From Micromonospora sp. WMMD812 (GTDB lineage Bacteria > Actinomycetota > Actinomycetes > Mycobacteriales > Micromonosporaceae): a DNA stretch of 64,000 nt. The stretch covers positions 1,798,001 through 1,862,000 of the forward strand of contig NZ_CP114904.1 in the NCBI RefSeq assembly GCF_027497215.1. Reading direction: 5' to 3'. Positions 43,359-51,815 of this stretch are shown one piece after another. The notes under the pieces were generated by a model. It was not told the origin of the DNA. It saw nothing but the letters and a program-made list of their open reading frames with translations, and did no database searches. The position numbers and the translations under genes were made by a program. Within the stretch, counting starts at the first letter, position 1. The number at the start of each line of letters is the position of its first letter.

Positions 43359-44666
43359 TCAGCCCACGGGTGTGGAAGAGGCTGCCATGGCATCCGGGGA
43401 TGCGTTCGCCCGCCGCCGAAGATGGCGGCGGCAGAAGGTCACCAGGAAGATCACCTGCAACGTGCCTTCGACGGCCAGAACGAGTACGCCGTCCACGGCG
43501 GCCAGCGCGCTGCCACCGGTCAGCCCGGCGGCCACCACGGAGCCGGCCTGGACCAGCACGTGCAGCAGGATCGGAATCCCGAATCCCACAAAGCTCGCGA
43601 GCGCGATCGTGCTGCCGAGCACAACCGCCACGGAGTAGATCCGTACCGCCCGGCGCTCCTGCGGGAGCAGCTGCGCGCTCGGGTCGGTCAGGACCGCCAC
43701 GGTTCGGCCGGGCAGCACCGCGCGGGCGGACCGGCGCACCACGTACCGGGCGTAAGCGAGGCCGTCGTGGAACAGGTTGCGGCACCGCAGCAGGTCGAGC
43801 AGGACGAAGTAGAGGTCGGTGCGCATGTAGACGTGCAGTTGCAGCGCCATCGACATGACGATCACGACCACCAGGGCGGCCAGTAGGCCGTGGACCACCG
43901 GCGGCGATCCGGCATACGCGATCAGCAGCAGCGCGGCGCAGACGACGGCGAGGTCCCAGAGCAGGCCGCTGAGGTAGACCCGGTACCGGTACCGACGCGG
44001 CGTGGACCAGATCGCGGTCACGTCCGTCTCCAGCACCAGGTGGTGCAGCCGGGTGGCGAAGCGGATCCGGGCCGGCGCGCCCAGCGACCGGGCCGCCACC
44101 AAATGGCTCAGCTCGTGGAACGTCGCCGCCACCGAGAAGAGCACGGTGTTGACGAGGACGGCGAGCCCGACGTAGTCGGTCCAGAAGAAGTCCCGGTACG
44201 TGGGCAGCAGCTCGGGACGGCGCACCACGGTGATCAGGGTCGCCGCGACCAGCATCAGATAGCCCAGCTTCGCCGTGCGCCCGTAGAGCCAGCTCACGTG
44301 CGGGGCCCGCAGACGAGGCAGGTGCGGGCGGAGCTGACGGTAGGGGTCGACGATCGGCCGACCGTCGACGGCTGCGACCAGGCCCGCCTCACGGAGGGCC
44401 ACCACCAGGTCGAGGAGGTCGACGTCGACGTCGTGCTCGTCGGCGAGCCGGCGCTCGGCCACGCCGATCGGCACCCCCGAGTCGAGCAACGCGATGGCCA
44501 CGGCGCCGATCGCCGGCAGCTCCACGAACTCCCCAGCCTCCGGTCGTCCCATGACGACCGTGTCGGGATCGTCGTCGGACGATCGGACCCGCAGCGGGTG
44601 GAACCGGACCAGGCTGTCGACCGCCACGGGAATTTCCGGCGCCGCCGCTGTCTCCGTCACGGCCAC
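43359..44666 (-). CDS. M50-family membrane metalloprotease with PqqD-like N-terminus
   Basis: 435 residues. The first 110 residues look like a PqqD/winged-helix peptide-binding domain (LPAIGAVAIALLDSGVPIGV, DVDVDLLDLVVALREAGLVA), then about six membrane helices from residue 134. HELSH at 184-188 (VAATFHELSHLVAARSLGAP) is the HExxH zinc motif of site-2-type proteases, close to YydH-like peptide zinc metalloproteases of RiPP loci. A late MALQLHVYMRTDLYFVLLDL carries the probable third ligand Asp. It starts six bases after the stop of the ThiF gene, so the two are coupled. Likely role: trimming or exporting a modified peptide. Confidence 0.85.
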   Translation of the reverse strand: MAVTETAAAPEIPVAVDSLVRFHPLRVRSSDDDPDTVVMGRPEAGEFVELPAIGAVAIALLDSGVPIGVAERRLADEHDVDVDLLDLVVALREAGLVAAVDGRPIVDPYRQLRPHLPRLRAPHVSWLYGRTAKLGYLMLVAATLITVVRRPELLPTYRDFFWTDYVGLAVLVNTVLFSVAATFHELSHLVAARSLGAPARIRFATRLHHLVLETDVTAIWSTPRRYRYRVYLSGLLWDLAVVCAALLLIAYAGSPPVVHGLLAALVVVIVMSMALQLHVYMRTDLYFVLLDLLRCRNLFHDGLAYARYVVRRSARAVLPGRTVAVLTDPSAQLLPQERRAVRIYSVAVVLGSTIALASFVGFGIPILLHVLVQAGSVVAAGLTGGSALAAVDGVLVLAVEGTLQVIFLVTFCRRHLRRRANASPDAMAASSTPVG

Positions 44667-44672
44667 CTCGCC

Positions 44673-45785
44673 TCAGGTCCGGCTCTCGGATCGCGACCCG
44701 CAGGAGGGGCAGTCGGAGTCGTGCGGAACGTCCACGAAGTACTGGTGGTCCCAGCGTGCCACGCTCTGGTGGTAGACCCGCCCGGCGACCTGCTGAGGTA
44801 GCCCGGCAAGGTGGTAGAGCACCTCCAGCGCGCACAGGTGGCCGGTGATGTTGGCGCTCGCCGCGATGACCGCATTCGGTCTCGGCACGCCGATCAGCGG
44901 CCTACCGTCGGTGTGGAACTCGTGCTTGCCCGGTCGGCGGCTCAGGCAGGTGTAGCAGCCGGTCCGGTACGGCAGGAACGAGCCGACGACGGTCATCGGA
45001 CCGGTGTAGAGAGCCATGAACCACGGAACCCGGGTGCGCAGCGCGGCCTCGTTGGTCCAGCTCTGGATGAGCTGCACGGGCTTGTCGGCGCAGAGTACGA
45101 AGGCGTCGCAGCCGTCCATCAGCGCGGCGACGTCGGCGGCGGAGCGCACCTCGCGCTCCTCTCCGGTGACGGCGACCTGTGAGTTCATCGCCCGTAGCCG
45201 CTCGACCGCGACATTCACCTTCGGCTGGCCGACGTCGCTCTCGGTGTAGAGCAGTTGGCGGGTCAGGTTCGGCTGGTCCACCACGTCGAAGTCGACGCAG
45301 TGCAGACCTCCGACGCCACTGGCGACGAGGCCGGCGGCGACCGCCGTACCCGTACCGCCGAGGCCGAGCAGGCCCACCCGGGCCTGCCCTATCCGGGCCT
45401 GGGCGGCATACGGCGACGCACGCGGGGTGGTGTCGATCCAGGAGAAGAAGTGACGCGCCCGGTCGTATCGTTCGGCGGCCTCGGGACTGAAGCCGGACGG
45501 TAACGGCGCGGCGGCGTCCTCGATGAACCCCTGTCCGATCAGCTGCTCCACCGCCGCACGGACGCTCTCCTCGGACAGACCCGGGTGGGTGACGGCGAGG
45601 TCCCTGGACACCTCCGCCAGGTCCCGGGTGCCGTCCAGCAACGTCAGGAGCCGGGCTACGGTGCCGTCCTCGTCGTCCTGGATCTCGGCGGCGACGCCGT
45701 ACTGCATCAGGCCGATCGTCAGTCGATTTCCGGGCAAGGTGTACGGCTCGTGGACAAGCTTGACGCGTGGTCGGAGCATGCGCAT
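44673..45785 (-). CDS. E1-like ThiF/HesA adenylyltransferase with RRE-like N-terminus (cyclodehydratase-type)
   Basis: 370 residues. The first 95 form a winged-helix/RRE-like domain (IQDDEDGTVARLLTLLDGTR, SEESVRAAVEQLIGQGF). The E1 domain follows: ATP loop VGLLGLGGTGTAVAAGLVAS at 138-157, VDFDVVDQPNLTRQLLY with catalytic NxxRQ, and zinc pairs CYTC (277-280) and CPSC near the end. It matches the Ocin-ThiF group of RiPP maturation proteins, which normally present leader peptides to a YcaO; no YcaO gene is in the window. ATG 45785 has GAGGT eight bases before it; ATG 45863 would add RRCSGCG and a HC pair but lacks a ribosome site. Confidence 0.85.
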   Translation of the reverse strand: MRMLRPRVKLVHEPYTLPGNRLTIGLMQYGVAAEIQDDEDGTVARLLTLLDGTRDLAEVSRDLAVTHPGLSEESVRAAVEQLIGQGFIEDAAAPLPSGFSPEAAERYDRARHFFSWIDTTPRASPYAAQARIGQARVGLLGLGGTGTAVAAGLVASGVGGLHCVDFDVVDQPNLTRQLLYTESDVGQPKVNVAVERLRAMNSQVAVTGEEREVRSAADVAALMDGCDAFVLCADKPVQLIQSWTNEAALRTRVPWFMALYTGPMTVVGSFLPYRTGCYTCLSRRPGKHEFHTDGRPLIGVPRPNAVIAASANITGHLCALEVLYHLAGLPQQVAGRVYHQSVARWDHQYFVDVPHDSDCPSCGSRSESRT

Positions 45786-45886
45786 CCGCGCGACCTCACA
45801 ATGCTCGCTGGATCGGGTGGGGCCGCAGCCGGAGCAGCGGCGGGCGCCCAGGATGACCGGCATGCCGGTGAACGCGGAGACGGGAA

Positions 45887-45933
45887 GGCACTCCGGTCGC
45901 CACCCCCGCTGAGGTGCCGGCGACCGGAGTGCC
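45887..45933 (-). terminator. Hairpin between precursor peptide and ThiF genes
   Basis: Perfect 15-bp inverted repeat GGCACTCCGGTCGCC (45887-45901 against 45919-45933) with a 17-base loop, 9 bases after the stop of the small peptide gene. This position fits a partial terminator that raises precursor transcript above the enzyme genes, a usual design in RiPP operons. Confidence 0.8.
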
Positions 45934-45942
45934 GGGGCGTGG

Positions 45943-46050
45943 TCAGGCGCCGTTGCCCTCGCGGATGACCGTCGTCTCCAGCCGCTCCAGCTTGCGCACC
46001 TTGAGCACGAGCTTCTTCGTCGGGGCCTGCTCGACCTTGGCCTTCTCCAC
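45943..46050 (-). CDS. Putative RiPP-type precursor peptide, 35 residues
   Basis: A GTG-started 35-codon frame with an excellent ribosome site (CGAGGAGGAAGA immediately upstream). The peptide is charged and lacks Cys: N-terminal VEKAKVEQAPTKKLVLK, then VRKLERLETTVIREGNGA and TGA. The leader-like first part is helical and Lys/Glu-rich; the tail with Thr-Thr, Glu, Asn and Gly would be the core. It is the first gene of a same-strand group with the ThiF and M50 genes and is followed by a strong hairpin. No known precursor family is recognised. The coding call rests on ribosome site, position and context. Confidence 0.7.
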   Translation of the reverse strand: MEKAKVEQAPTKKLVLKVRKLERLETTVIREGNGA

Positions 46051-46198
46051 TCTTCCTCCTCGAGCCGCATGGTTTCCGTCACCCGGAACGTGATCTCACC
46101 CTGTCGAGCGCCGTCACCACCCGATCACAGATCGATCATCAATCTCGGCCTGGGACGGTCGCTGGAGCGGCTGCTCGGGATGAGCGGTCCCTGGATGG

Positions 46199-46660
46199 CT
46201 ACCGGGTCGGTCCCGCATCGGTGACGTTCAGTGGTCTTTCGAAGAACGTCTCGAGGACGACGATGGTCTGTGTGCCGGTAACACCGTTGACGTCGAACAC
46301 GCGGCGCAGCACGGCCTGCAGCTGTTCCGGGGTCGAGGTGCGGATCTTCACGAGCAGCGACGCGGACCCGGCGATGATGTGGGCCTCCTGGATCTCGGGG
46401 ATGGCTGCGAGCGCGTCCCGCGTCGGTGGGTCGCCCATCCAGGCGTTGGACTGCAGCATGACGAACGAGAGCACGCCGCGCCCGACCGCGGTTGGTTCCA
46501 CGTCGATGGTCGTACGTCGGATGACCCCGCGTTCGCGCAGCTTGCGTACCCGCTCGTGGGCTGACCCCGCCGACAGCCCCACCGCCTTGCCGAGGGCCGC
46601 GTACGGCTGCGTGGCGTCGGCCTGCAACTCCGCCAGCAGCGCCCGGTCTACATCGTCCAC
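46199..46660 (-). CDS. Lrp/AsnC-family transcriptional regulator
   Basis: 153 residues. AsnC-type helix-turn-helix at about 5-55 (ELQADATQPYAALGKAVGLS, SAHERVRKLRERGVIRRTTI) and the RAM ligand-binding domain (AAIPEIQEAHIIAGSASLLV, TQTIVVLETFFERPLNV). It senses amino acids or similar small molecules. GTG 46660 is chosen because AAGGA lies nine bases upstream; a TTG at 46669 abuts that sequence. The gene is divergent from the SMP-30 gene at 46771 across a 110-bp AT-richer region, and probably controls it. Confidence 0.9.
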   Translation of the reverse strand: MDDVDRALLAELQADATQPYAALGKAVGLSAGSAHERVRKLRERGVIRRTTIDVEPTAVGRGVLSFVMLQSNAWMGDPPTRDALAAIPEIQEAHIIAGSASLLVKIRTSTPEQLQAVLRRVFDVNGVTGTQTIVVLETFFERPLNVTDAGPTR

Positions 46661-46770
46661 AGCGCTCAATCCTTAGATGTGAATCAGCTGACTTACGTGT
46701 TGACCATACCAGGTTCGGTGGTGTTAGCGTTCTGCCGAATGCACGTCAGCTCATGCTGAGGAGGCCCGTG

Positions 46771-47703
46771 GTGACGGCGACCGTCCCCGCCCAGTTCCAG
46801 GTGCTCGACGAACGCTTCCGGTACGTCAACGGCGACTTCGTCCTCGAACGCCTACACACCGGCGCACGCAAGTCCGAGGGCCCGGCGTACTTCCCGGCCG
46901 GGCGCTACCTGGTGTGGAGCGACATTCCCAACGACCGGCTGCTGCGCTGGGACGAGACCACCGGCGCCGTCGGTGTCTTCCGGCACCACTCCGGCTACGC
47001 CAACGGCAACACCGTCGATCGGCAGGGCCGGCTGATCACCTGCGAGCAGGGCAACCGACGGGTCACCCGCACCGAGCACGACGGCACGGTCACCGTGCTG
47101 GCCGACCGCTACCAGGGCAAGCGGCTCAACAGCCCCAACGACGTGGTCGTGCGGGCGGACGGCACGATCTGGTTCACCGACCCGATCTACGGCATCTTCA
47201 GCGACTACGAGGGAAACAAGGGCGACAGCGAGTTCGACGGCGCCTGCTACGTGTTCCGCCTCGACCCGGCCACCGGTGAGCTGCGGGTGGTCGCCGAGGA
47301 CTTCTGCCGGCCCAACGGCCTGGCCTTCTCCCCCGACGAGCAGCGACTCTTCATCGCGGACACCCGGCAGGAACCCAGCCACATCCGCGTCTTCGACGTC
47401 ACCGCCGACGGCGACCTGGCCGGTGGGAAGATCTTCGCCGAATGCGACAACGGACGCTTCGACGGCCTCCGGTTGGACGACGCCGGGCGGGTCTGGGCCG
47501 CCGCCTGGGACGGCGTGCACTGCTTCGACCCCGACGGCACCCTGATCGGCAAGCTCCTGCTGCCCGAGTCCGTCGCCAACCTCACCTTCGGCGGGCCCCA
47601 GCGCAACCACCTCTTCGTCACCGCGGGGACCAGCGTGTACACGCTGCGGGTCACCGTCAACGGCGCCCGCTATCCCGAGGGCAGTGGAGTCGACCGGCCG
47701 TGA
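46771..47703 (+). CDS. SMP-30/gluconolactonase-family beta-propeller hydrolase
   Basis: 310 residues of the SMP-30/LRE family: metal-ligand Glu in RKSEGPAYFPAGRYLVWSDI, GYANGNTVDRQGRLITCEQG, the conserved RLNSPNDVVVRADGTIWFTD with catalytic Asn, RPNGLAFSPDEQRLFIADT with Asn, and the late RFDGLRLDDAGRVWAAAWDG with Asp. These metal-dependent lactonases open sugar lactones. The start is GTG 46771 with GGAGG six bases ahead; GTG 46768 is an alternative. Its stop overlaps the NadE start by four bases, so both are coupled, and the divergent Lrp protein probably regulates them. Confidence 0.9.
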   Translation: MTATVPAQFQVLDERFRYVNGDFVLERLHTGARKSEGPAYFPAGRYLVWSDIPNDRLLRWDETTGAVGVFRHHSGYANGNTVDRQGRLITCEQGNRRVTRTEHDGTVTVLADRYQGKRLNSPNDVVVRADGTIWFTDPIYGIFSDYEGNKGDSEFDGACYVFRLDPATGELRVVAEDFCRPNGLAFSPDEQRLFIADTRQEPSHIRVFDVTADGDLAGGKIFAECDNGRFDGLRLDDAGRVWAAAWDGVHCFDPDGTLIGKLLLPESVANLTFGGPQRNHLFVTAGTSVYTLRVTVNGARYPEGSGVDRP

Positions 47704-48548
47704 CCGACGCCGCGACCGCCGGGCGAACCCGCCGGCACATCGCCCGCGACCTGGGGGTCGACACCGCCTTCGACGCCGCTCGGGAGATCGAGCGGCGGGT
47801 CGGATTCCTCGCCGACACGCTGGCCGGCACCGGGACCACCGCGCTGGTGCTGGCCATCAGCGGCGGGGTCGACTCGACCACCGCCGGCAGGCTGTGCCAC
47901 CTCGCGGTCCAGAGAGCGCGGGACACCGGACGCGAAGCCGTCTTCGTCGCCATGCGGCTGCCCTACGGCGTCCAGCACGACGAGCACGACGCCCAGACCG
48001 CGCTGGCGTTCATCCGCCCCGACCGGACCCTGACCGTCGACATCGCGCCGGCCAGCGACGCGAGTCTGCGTACGCTGCTGGCCGGCGGCCTGGCCGTGCC
48101 CGACGTCCACCAGCGGGACTTCGTCCTCGGCAACATCAAAGCCCGGCAGCGGATGATCGCCCAGTACGCCGTCGCCGGCGCGCTCGGCGGGCTGGTCGTC
48201 GGCACCGACCACGCCGCCGAGGCGGTCACCGGATTCTTCACCAAACACGGCGACGGCGCCGCCGACGTCGTACCGCTCGCGGGCCTGACCAAGCGGCGCG
48301 TACGCGCGATCGCCCGCGCGCTCGGCGCACCGGACGCGTTGGTCCGCAAGACGCCCACCGCCGACCTCGAGTCCCTCCGCCCCGGCAAACCCGACGAGCA
48401 GGTGTTCGGCTTCACCTACGACGACATCGACGACTTTCTCGAAGGCGGAGCCGTCGACGAGGTCGTCTCGCGGGCGATCCTCGACCGCTACCGGGCGACC
48501 GTTCACAAGCGGCACCTGCCGCTACCACCCGGCAACGGTTCGACCTGA
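47700..48548 (+). CDS. nadE: Ammonia-dependent NAD+ synthetase
   Basis: 282 residues, the single-domain NadE type without a glutaminase domain. PP-loop LVLAISGGVDSTTAGRLCHL binds ATP; QRDFVLGNIKARQRMIAQYA, VVGTDHAAEAVTGFFTKHGD and PLAGLTKRRVRAIARALGAP are the conserved NadE stretches. It amidates nicotinic acid adenine dinucleotide with ammonia, the last step of NAD synthesis, in the cytosol. Start GTG 47700 overlaps the SMP-30 stop (GTGA), indicating coupled translation. An actinomycete normally also has a glutamine-dependent NadE elsewhere, so this may be a second copy. Confidence 0.93.
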   Translation: MTDAATAGRTRRHIARDLGVDTAFDAAREIERRVGFLADTLAGTGTTALVLAISGGVDSTTAGRLCHLAVQRARDTGREAVFVAMRLPYGVQHDEHDAQTALAFIRPDRTLTVDIAPASDASLRTLLAGGLAVPDVHQRDFVLGNIKARQRMIAQYAVAGALGGLVVGTDHAAEAVTGFFTKHGDGAADVVPLAGLTKRRVRAIARALGAPDALVRKTPTADLESLRPGKPDEQVFGFTYDDIDDFLEGGAVDEVVSRAILDRYRATVHKRHLPLPPGNGST

Positions 48549-48643
48549 CCGACGGCTACCGTGTCGGTGCGGGTCGACGTCCCGGAGGGTGACGCGGGGG
48601 TCGGGCCGGCCAGGCAGCGTTCGTCGGTGGGAGGGCCCGGGTC

Positions 48644-49495
48644 ATGCGTCTGCACGTCGGATGCGCGATGTGGACCCACAAGGCGTGGCAGGGGCGCCTG
48701 CTCGCACATCCGCTGTCGGCACACGAGCGCCTGCGGCACTACGCCGGCTGGTGCAACGCCGTCGAGGGAAACACCACCTTCTACGCGACCCCGGCGCGAG
48801 AGACCGTGGCGTCGTGGGCGCAGCAGACCGATCCGGCCTTCCGCTTCGTGATCAAGTTACCCAAGGTGATCACCCACGAACGCCGGCTCGCCGACGTCGA
48901 CCAGCCGCTCCACGCGTTCCTCGACGCGATCGCGCCGCTGGGACCGCGCGCCCACGCGCTCTGGATCCAGCTGCCGGGATCCTTCGCCCCGACCGACGTC
49001 CCGGTGCTCGCCGGCTTCCTGCGCCGGCTCCCCACGTCCCACCGGTACGCCGTGGAGGTCCGCCACCCCGCGTTCTTCGACGACCCCCGCGCGACGCGAC
49101 TCCTCGAAGGCGCACTCACCGCCGCGACCGCCGAATGGATCCCGTTCGACACCACCGCCTTCTTCCGAAGCCCGCCGACCAGCGACGCCGAACGGGACGC
49201 CTGGGCCAAGAAGCCGCGGATGCCACTGCGGTCGCGCGCCCTGACCGACCGGCCGATCGTCCGCTACCTCGGCCGCGACGCCACCGCGCCGACCGTCGAG
49301 GGCTGGCAGCACTGGGTGGACGTCACGGCCGAATGGCTACGCGAGGGCCGCTCGCCGACCGTGTTCATCCACACCCCCGACAACGCCGACGCGCCGGTGC
49401 TCGCGCGCCGCTTCCACGACGACGTACGGGCGCGGGTGCCCGAGCTCGCGGCACTGCCCGAGCCGATACCCGTCGAACCCTTGACCCTCTTCTGA
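48644..49495 (+). CDS. DUF72-family TIM-barrel protein
   Basis: 283 residues of the DUF72 family: MRLHVGCAMWTHKAWQG at the start, AVEGNTTFYATPARETVASW, FRFVIKLPKVITHERRL, RYAVEVRHPAFFDD and the C-terminal FIHTPDNADAPVLARRF. The fold is a TIM barrel related to xylose isomerase-like enzymes; no reaction is established. Cytosolic. ATG 48644 follows a GGGAGGGCCC site. It stands alone between the NadE and carboxylesterase genes on the same strand, 95 bp after the former. Confidence 0.87.
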   Translation: MRLHVGCAMWTHKAWQGRLLAHPLSAHERLRHYAGWCNAVEGNTTFYATPARETVASWAQQTDPAFRFVIKLPKVITHERRLADVDQPLHAFLDAIAPLGPRAHALWIQLPGSFAPTDVPVLAGFLRRLPTSHRYAVEVRHPAFFDDPRATRLLEGALTAATAEWIPFDTTAFFRSPPTSDAERDAWAKKPRMPLRSRALTDRPIVRYLGRDATAPTVEGWQHWVDVTAEWLREGRSPTVFIHTPDNADAPVLARRFHDDVRARVPELAALPEPIPVEPLTLF

Positions 49496-49651
49496 CCGGA
49501 TCTCCCGGCCCACGCCGATGGCGTACGTCTCATCGGCACGACGCCGCCCGTCGGGCGTCCTCGGCCGGGGCTACGGTGGCGCCGCCGCCTCTGCGGCGGG
49601 CGGTCACCGCCGGAGCCGGTGACCGCGGGCCGACGGAAGGCAGGGTCACCA

Positions 49652-51067
49652 GTGACGTCCGAGCCGCTGACCGACGACGGGCCCATCGTCGCCCGGCGCG
49701 GCACCGTCTTTTCCGGCGATGTCGACGCGGCCGCCGGGGACGTGCTGGTCACCGCGCGCGGGGGAACGCTGCGCGGCCAGCGCGCGGACGGCCTGACGAT
49801 CCTGCGCGGCGTCCGGTACGCGACCGCCGAGCGGTTCGCTCCACCGGTGCCCGAGCGATCCTGGTCCGACGTACGGGAGGCGCGGGAGCACGGCGGCGTC
49901 AGCCCGCAGCCGCCGACGCGGTCCGTGGCGACCGGCGGCTGGTCCGAGGTGGGCGTGCAGTCCGAGGACTGCCTGAACCTGACCGTCGTGACTCCGGCCG
50001 CCGACGGGGCACGCCGGCCGGTGGTCGTCTGGCTGCACGGCGGCTCGTACCGTTCCGGGGCCGGTTCCTGGGACCGCTACCGGACCGATCGGCTCGCCCG
50101 CGAGGGCGACGTGGTCGTCGTCAGCGTGACCTACCGGCTCGGGGCCCTCGGCTACCTGCGGGCGCCCGGGCTCTCCCCCGGCAACCTGGGCCTGCTCGAC
50201 CAGATCGAGGCCCTGCGCTGGGTCCGCGACAACGCCGCGCACCTGGGCGGCGACCCGGAGAACGTGACGGTGATCGGCCAGTCGTCGGGTGCGCACTCGG
50301 TCGCCTGCCTGCTCGGCGTGGCGCAGGCGCGGCCGCTGTTCCGCCGGGCCGTGTTGCAGAGCCCGCCGCTGGGCCTGGGCCTGGGCGGCGCCGCCACCGC
50401 CGGGCGGGTCGCCGAACGTTTCCTCGCGCGGCTGGGGCGGGACCCGCACGACGCCTCGCTTGCCGAAGTGGTGACCGCGCAACGGTTGGCCGAGAAGGAC
50501 CTGGCCGCGCGGCTCAGGTTCGGGCTCGCCCCGGCGTACGGGCCGGTGGCGGGCACCGATCCGCTGCCCGACGTCCGGGGTTGGCGGGAGGCGTGCCGGG
50601 CCGGCGCGGAGAACCTCGAGGTGGTGCTGGGCACCACGCACCGGGAGATCGCGTACTTCCTCGCCGGCGGTCCGCTGTCCCGGCGCGTGCCGCTGGTCGG
50701 ACGTGCCGCCGAGGACGGGCTGATCGGGTTGGCGACCCGACGCGTCTTCGCCCGGCCCACGATGCGGTTCGCACGTCAGCTGGCGGCGGCCGGCGCGCGG
50801 GTCTTCGCGTACCGCATCGACGGCGCGGGCTCGACGTCGCCGTACCGGGCGTGCCACTGCAGCGACCTGCCGCTGCTGTTCGGCGACGAGGCCGCGTGGG
50901 GGCAGGCGCCGATGCTCGCCGGTCAGAGCTGGGCCGAGGTGACCGACCGGAGCGCCCCGCTGCGCGCGGCGTGGCTGTCGTTCGTGGCCCGCGGCGCGGA
51001 CGCGTTGGCCGAACACGGCTGGCCGGCGTACGCGGGCCGGGGCGGCCACATCCACCACTTCGCCTAG
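49652..51067 (+). CDS. Type-B carboxylesterase
   Basis: 471 residues of the carboxylesterase/para-nitrobenzyl esterase family: substrate-gorge start LRGVRYATAERFAPP, SEDCLNLTVVTP, oxyanion hole VVWLHGGSYRSGAGSWDRYR, nucleophile elbow VTVIGQSSGAHSVACLLG and the histidine motif RACHCSDLPLLFGD. The elbow reads GQSSGA instead of the usual GESAGG, a mild deviation; the Ser is kept. No signal peptide is present, so it is cytosolic. GTG 49652 follows GGAAGG; the in-frame GTG at 49619 gives a longer N-terminus without support. Confidence 0.88.
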   Translation: MTSEPLTDDGPIVARRGTVFSGDVDAAAGDVLVTARGGTLRGQRADGLTILRGVRYATAERFAPPVPERSWSDVREAREHGGVSPQPPTRSVATGGWSEVGVQSEDCLNLTVVTPAADGARRPVVVWLHGGSYRSGAGSWDRYRTDRLAREGDVVVVSVTYRLGALGYLRAPGLSPGNLGLLDQIEALRWVRDNAAHLGGDPENVTVIGQSSGAHSVACLLGVAQARPLFRRAVLQSPPLGLGLGGAATAGRVAERFLARLGRDPHDASLAEVVTAQRLAEKDLAARLRFGLAPAYGPVAGTDPLPDVRGWREACRAGAENLEVVLGTTHREIAYFLAGGPLSRRVPLVGRAAEDGLIGLATRRVFARPTMRFARQLAAAGARVFAYRIDGAGSTSPYRACHCSDLPLLFGDEAAWGQAPMLAGQSWAEVTDRSAPLRAAWLSFVARGADALAEHGWPAYAGRGGHIHHFA

Positions 51068-51249
51068 TCCAAAAACCGGTGGAACAGCGCCGCTGTGCGC
51101 CATTACCGTGCTGCCGAACCAGGTCGTCTAGGCAAGGACGTGCCGTTGTACACCCTGTGAGACCTCCCGAGCGCTGATCTGTCGCGCGTCGCGCATCTGC
51201 GCCGCGCTCCTTTTTGCTGCGGACTTCTCACTGGAACCGGTGTACTTCT

Positions 51250-51798
51250 GTGCTCAATAACTGGGTTGTCGTGCCCACCTGCCTGCCGCTCGTTCTCCGC
51301 CGTTGCCACACGTGCGCGTCCGGGCGCTTCCAGGCAAGCGGCAAATTTCGCGTCAACGCTAACCACAAGCTGATCGACGCCTGGCTCCTCGTGCTCTGTA
51401 CCGGTTGCGGGGAAACGGCGAAGCTCACGGTCCTGGAGCGGATGACTGTGCGCTCCGTACGACCTGAGCTGCTGGACCGGCTGCATGACAACGACCCTGG
51501 CCTGACAGCTGAGCTGCTCCAGGATCCGGTCGTGCGGCGTCGTAATCGCATCGCCCTGGACTGGGACAACGCCTGGCGCCTCGACACCGGCGGATCGGAT
51601 CACCTGGACCGCGAGGTGGTCGACGTCTCGGTCCGCTTCGCGGCGCGGATCCCGGTCCGGCCGCTGCGACTGATCGCTGAAGGTTGCGGTCTTTCCCGGG
51701 CCGAGGTCGAGCGACTGGTCACGGAGGGGAAGGTCGTTTCGGCTGTCCGGCTGAGCGGCAAGCTCTCCGGCGACTTCACCTTCACGCTCAAGCGCTGA
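51250..51798 (+). CDS. DUF1062-family protein
   Basis: 182 residues. An N-terminal zinc ribbon is visible (RRCHTCASGRF and LVLCTGCGETAKLTVLE, two CxxC pairs) and the middle reads RNRIALDWDNAWRLDTGGSD. The C-terminal 60 residues resemble an S4-like RNA-binding region (IRPLRLIAEGCGLSRAEVER, EGKVVSAVRLSGKLSGDF). The layout matches DUF1062, an uncharacterised family. The start is uncertain: GTG 51250 has a poor ribosome site, and no ATG lies before the zinc ribbon. It is followed by a terminator and converges on the Rpf-like gene. Confidence 0.75.
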   Translation: MLNNWVVVPTCLPLVLRRCHTCASGRFQASGKFRVNANHKLIDAWLLVLCTGCGETAKLTVLERMTVRSVRPELLDRLHDNDPGLTAELLQDPVVRRRNRIALDWDNAWRLDTGGSDHLDREVVDVSVRFAARIPVRPLRLIAEGCGLSRAEVERLVTEGKVVSAVRLSGKLSGDFTFTLKR

Positions 51799-51815
51799 GT
51801 CCCTTCTCGGGACCA

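Noticed and set aside
43359..46050. Lasso, lanthipeptide or YcaO-type azole cluster
   Set aside because: No asparagine-synthetase-like, B1/B2, LanM/LanB/LanC, radical-SAM or YcaO gene lies nearby, and the peptide lacks Cys, so none of the standard classes fits.
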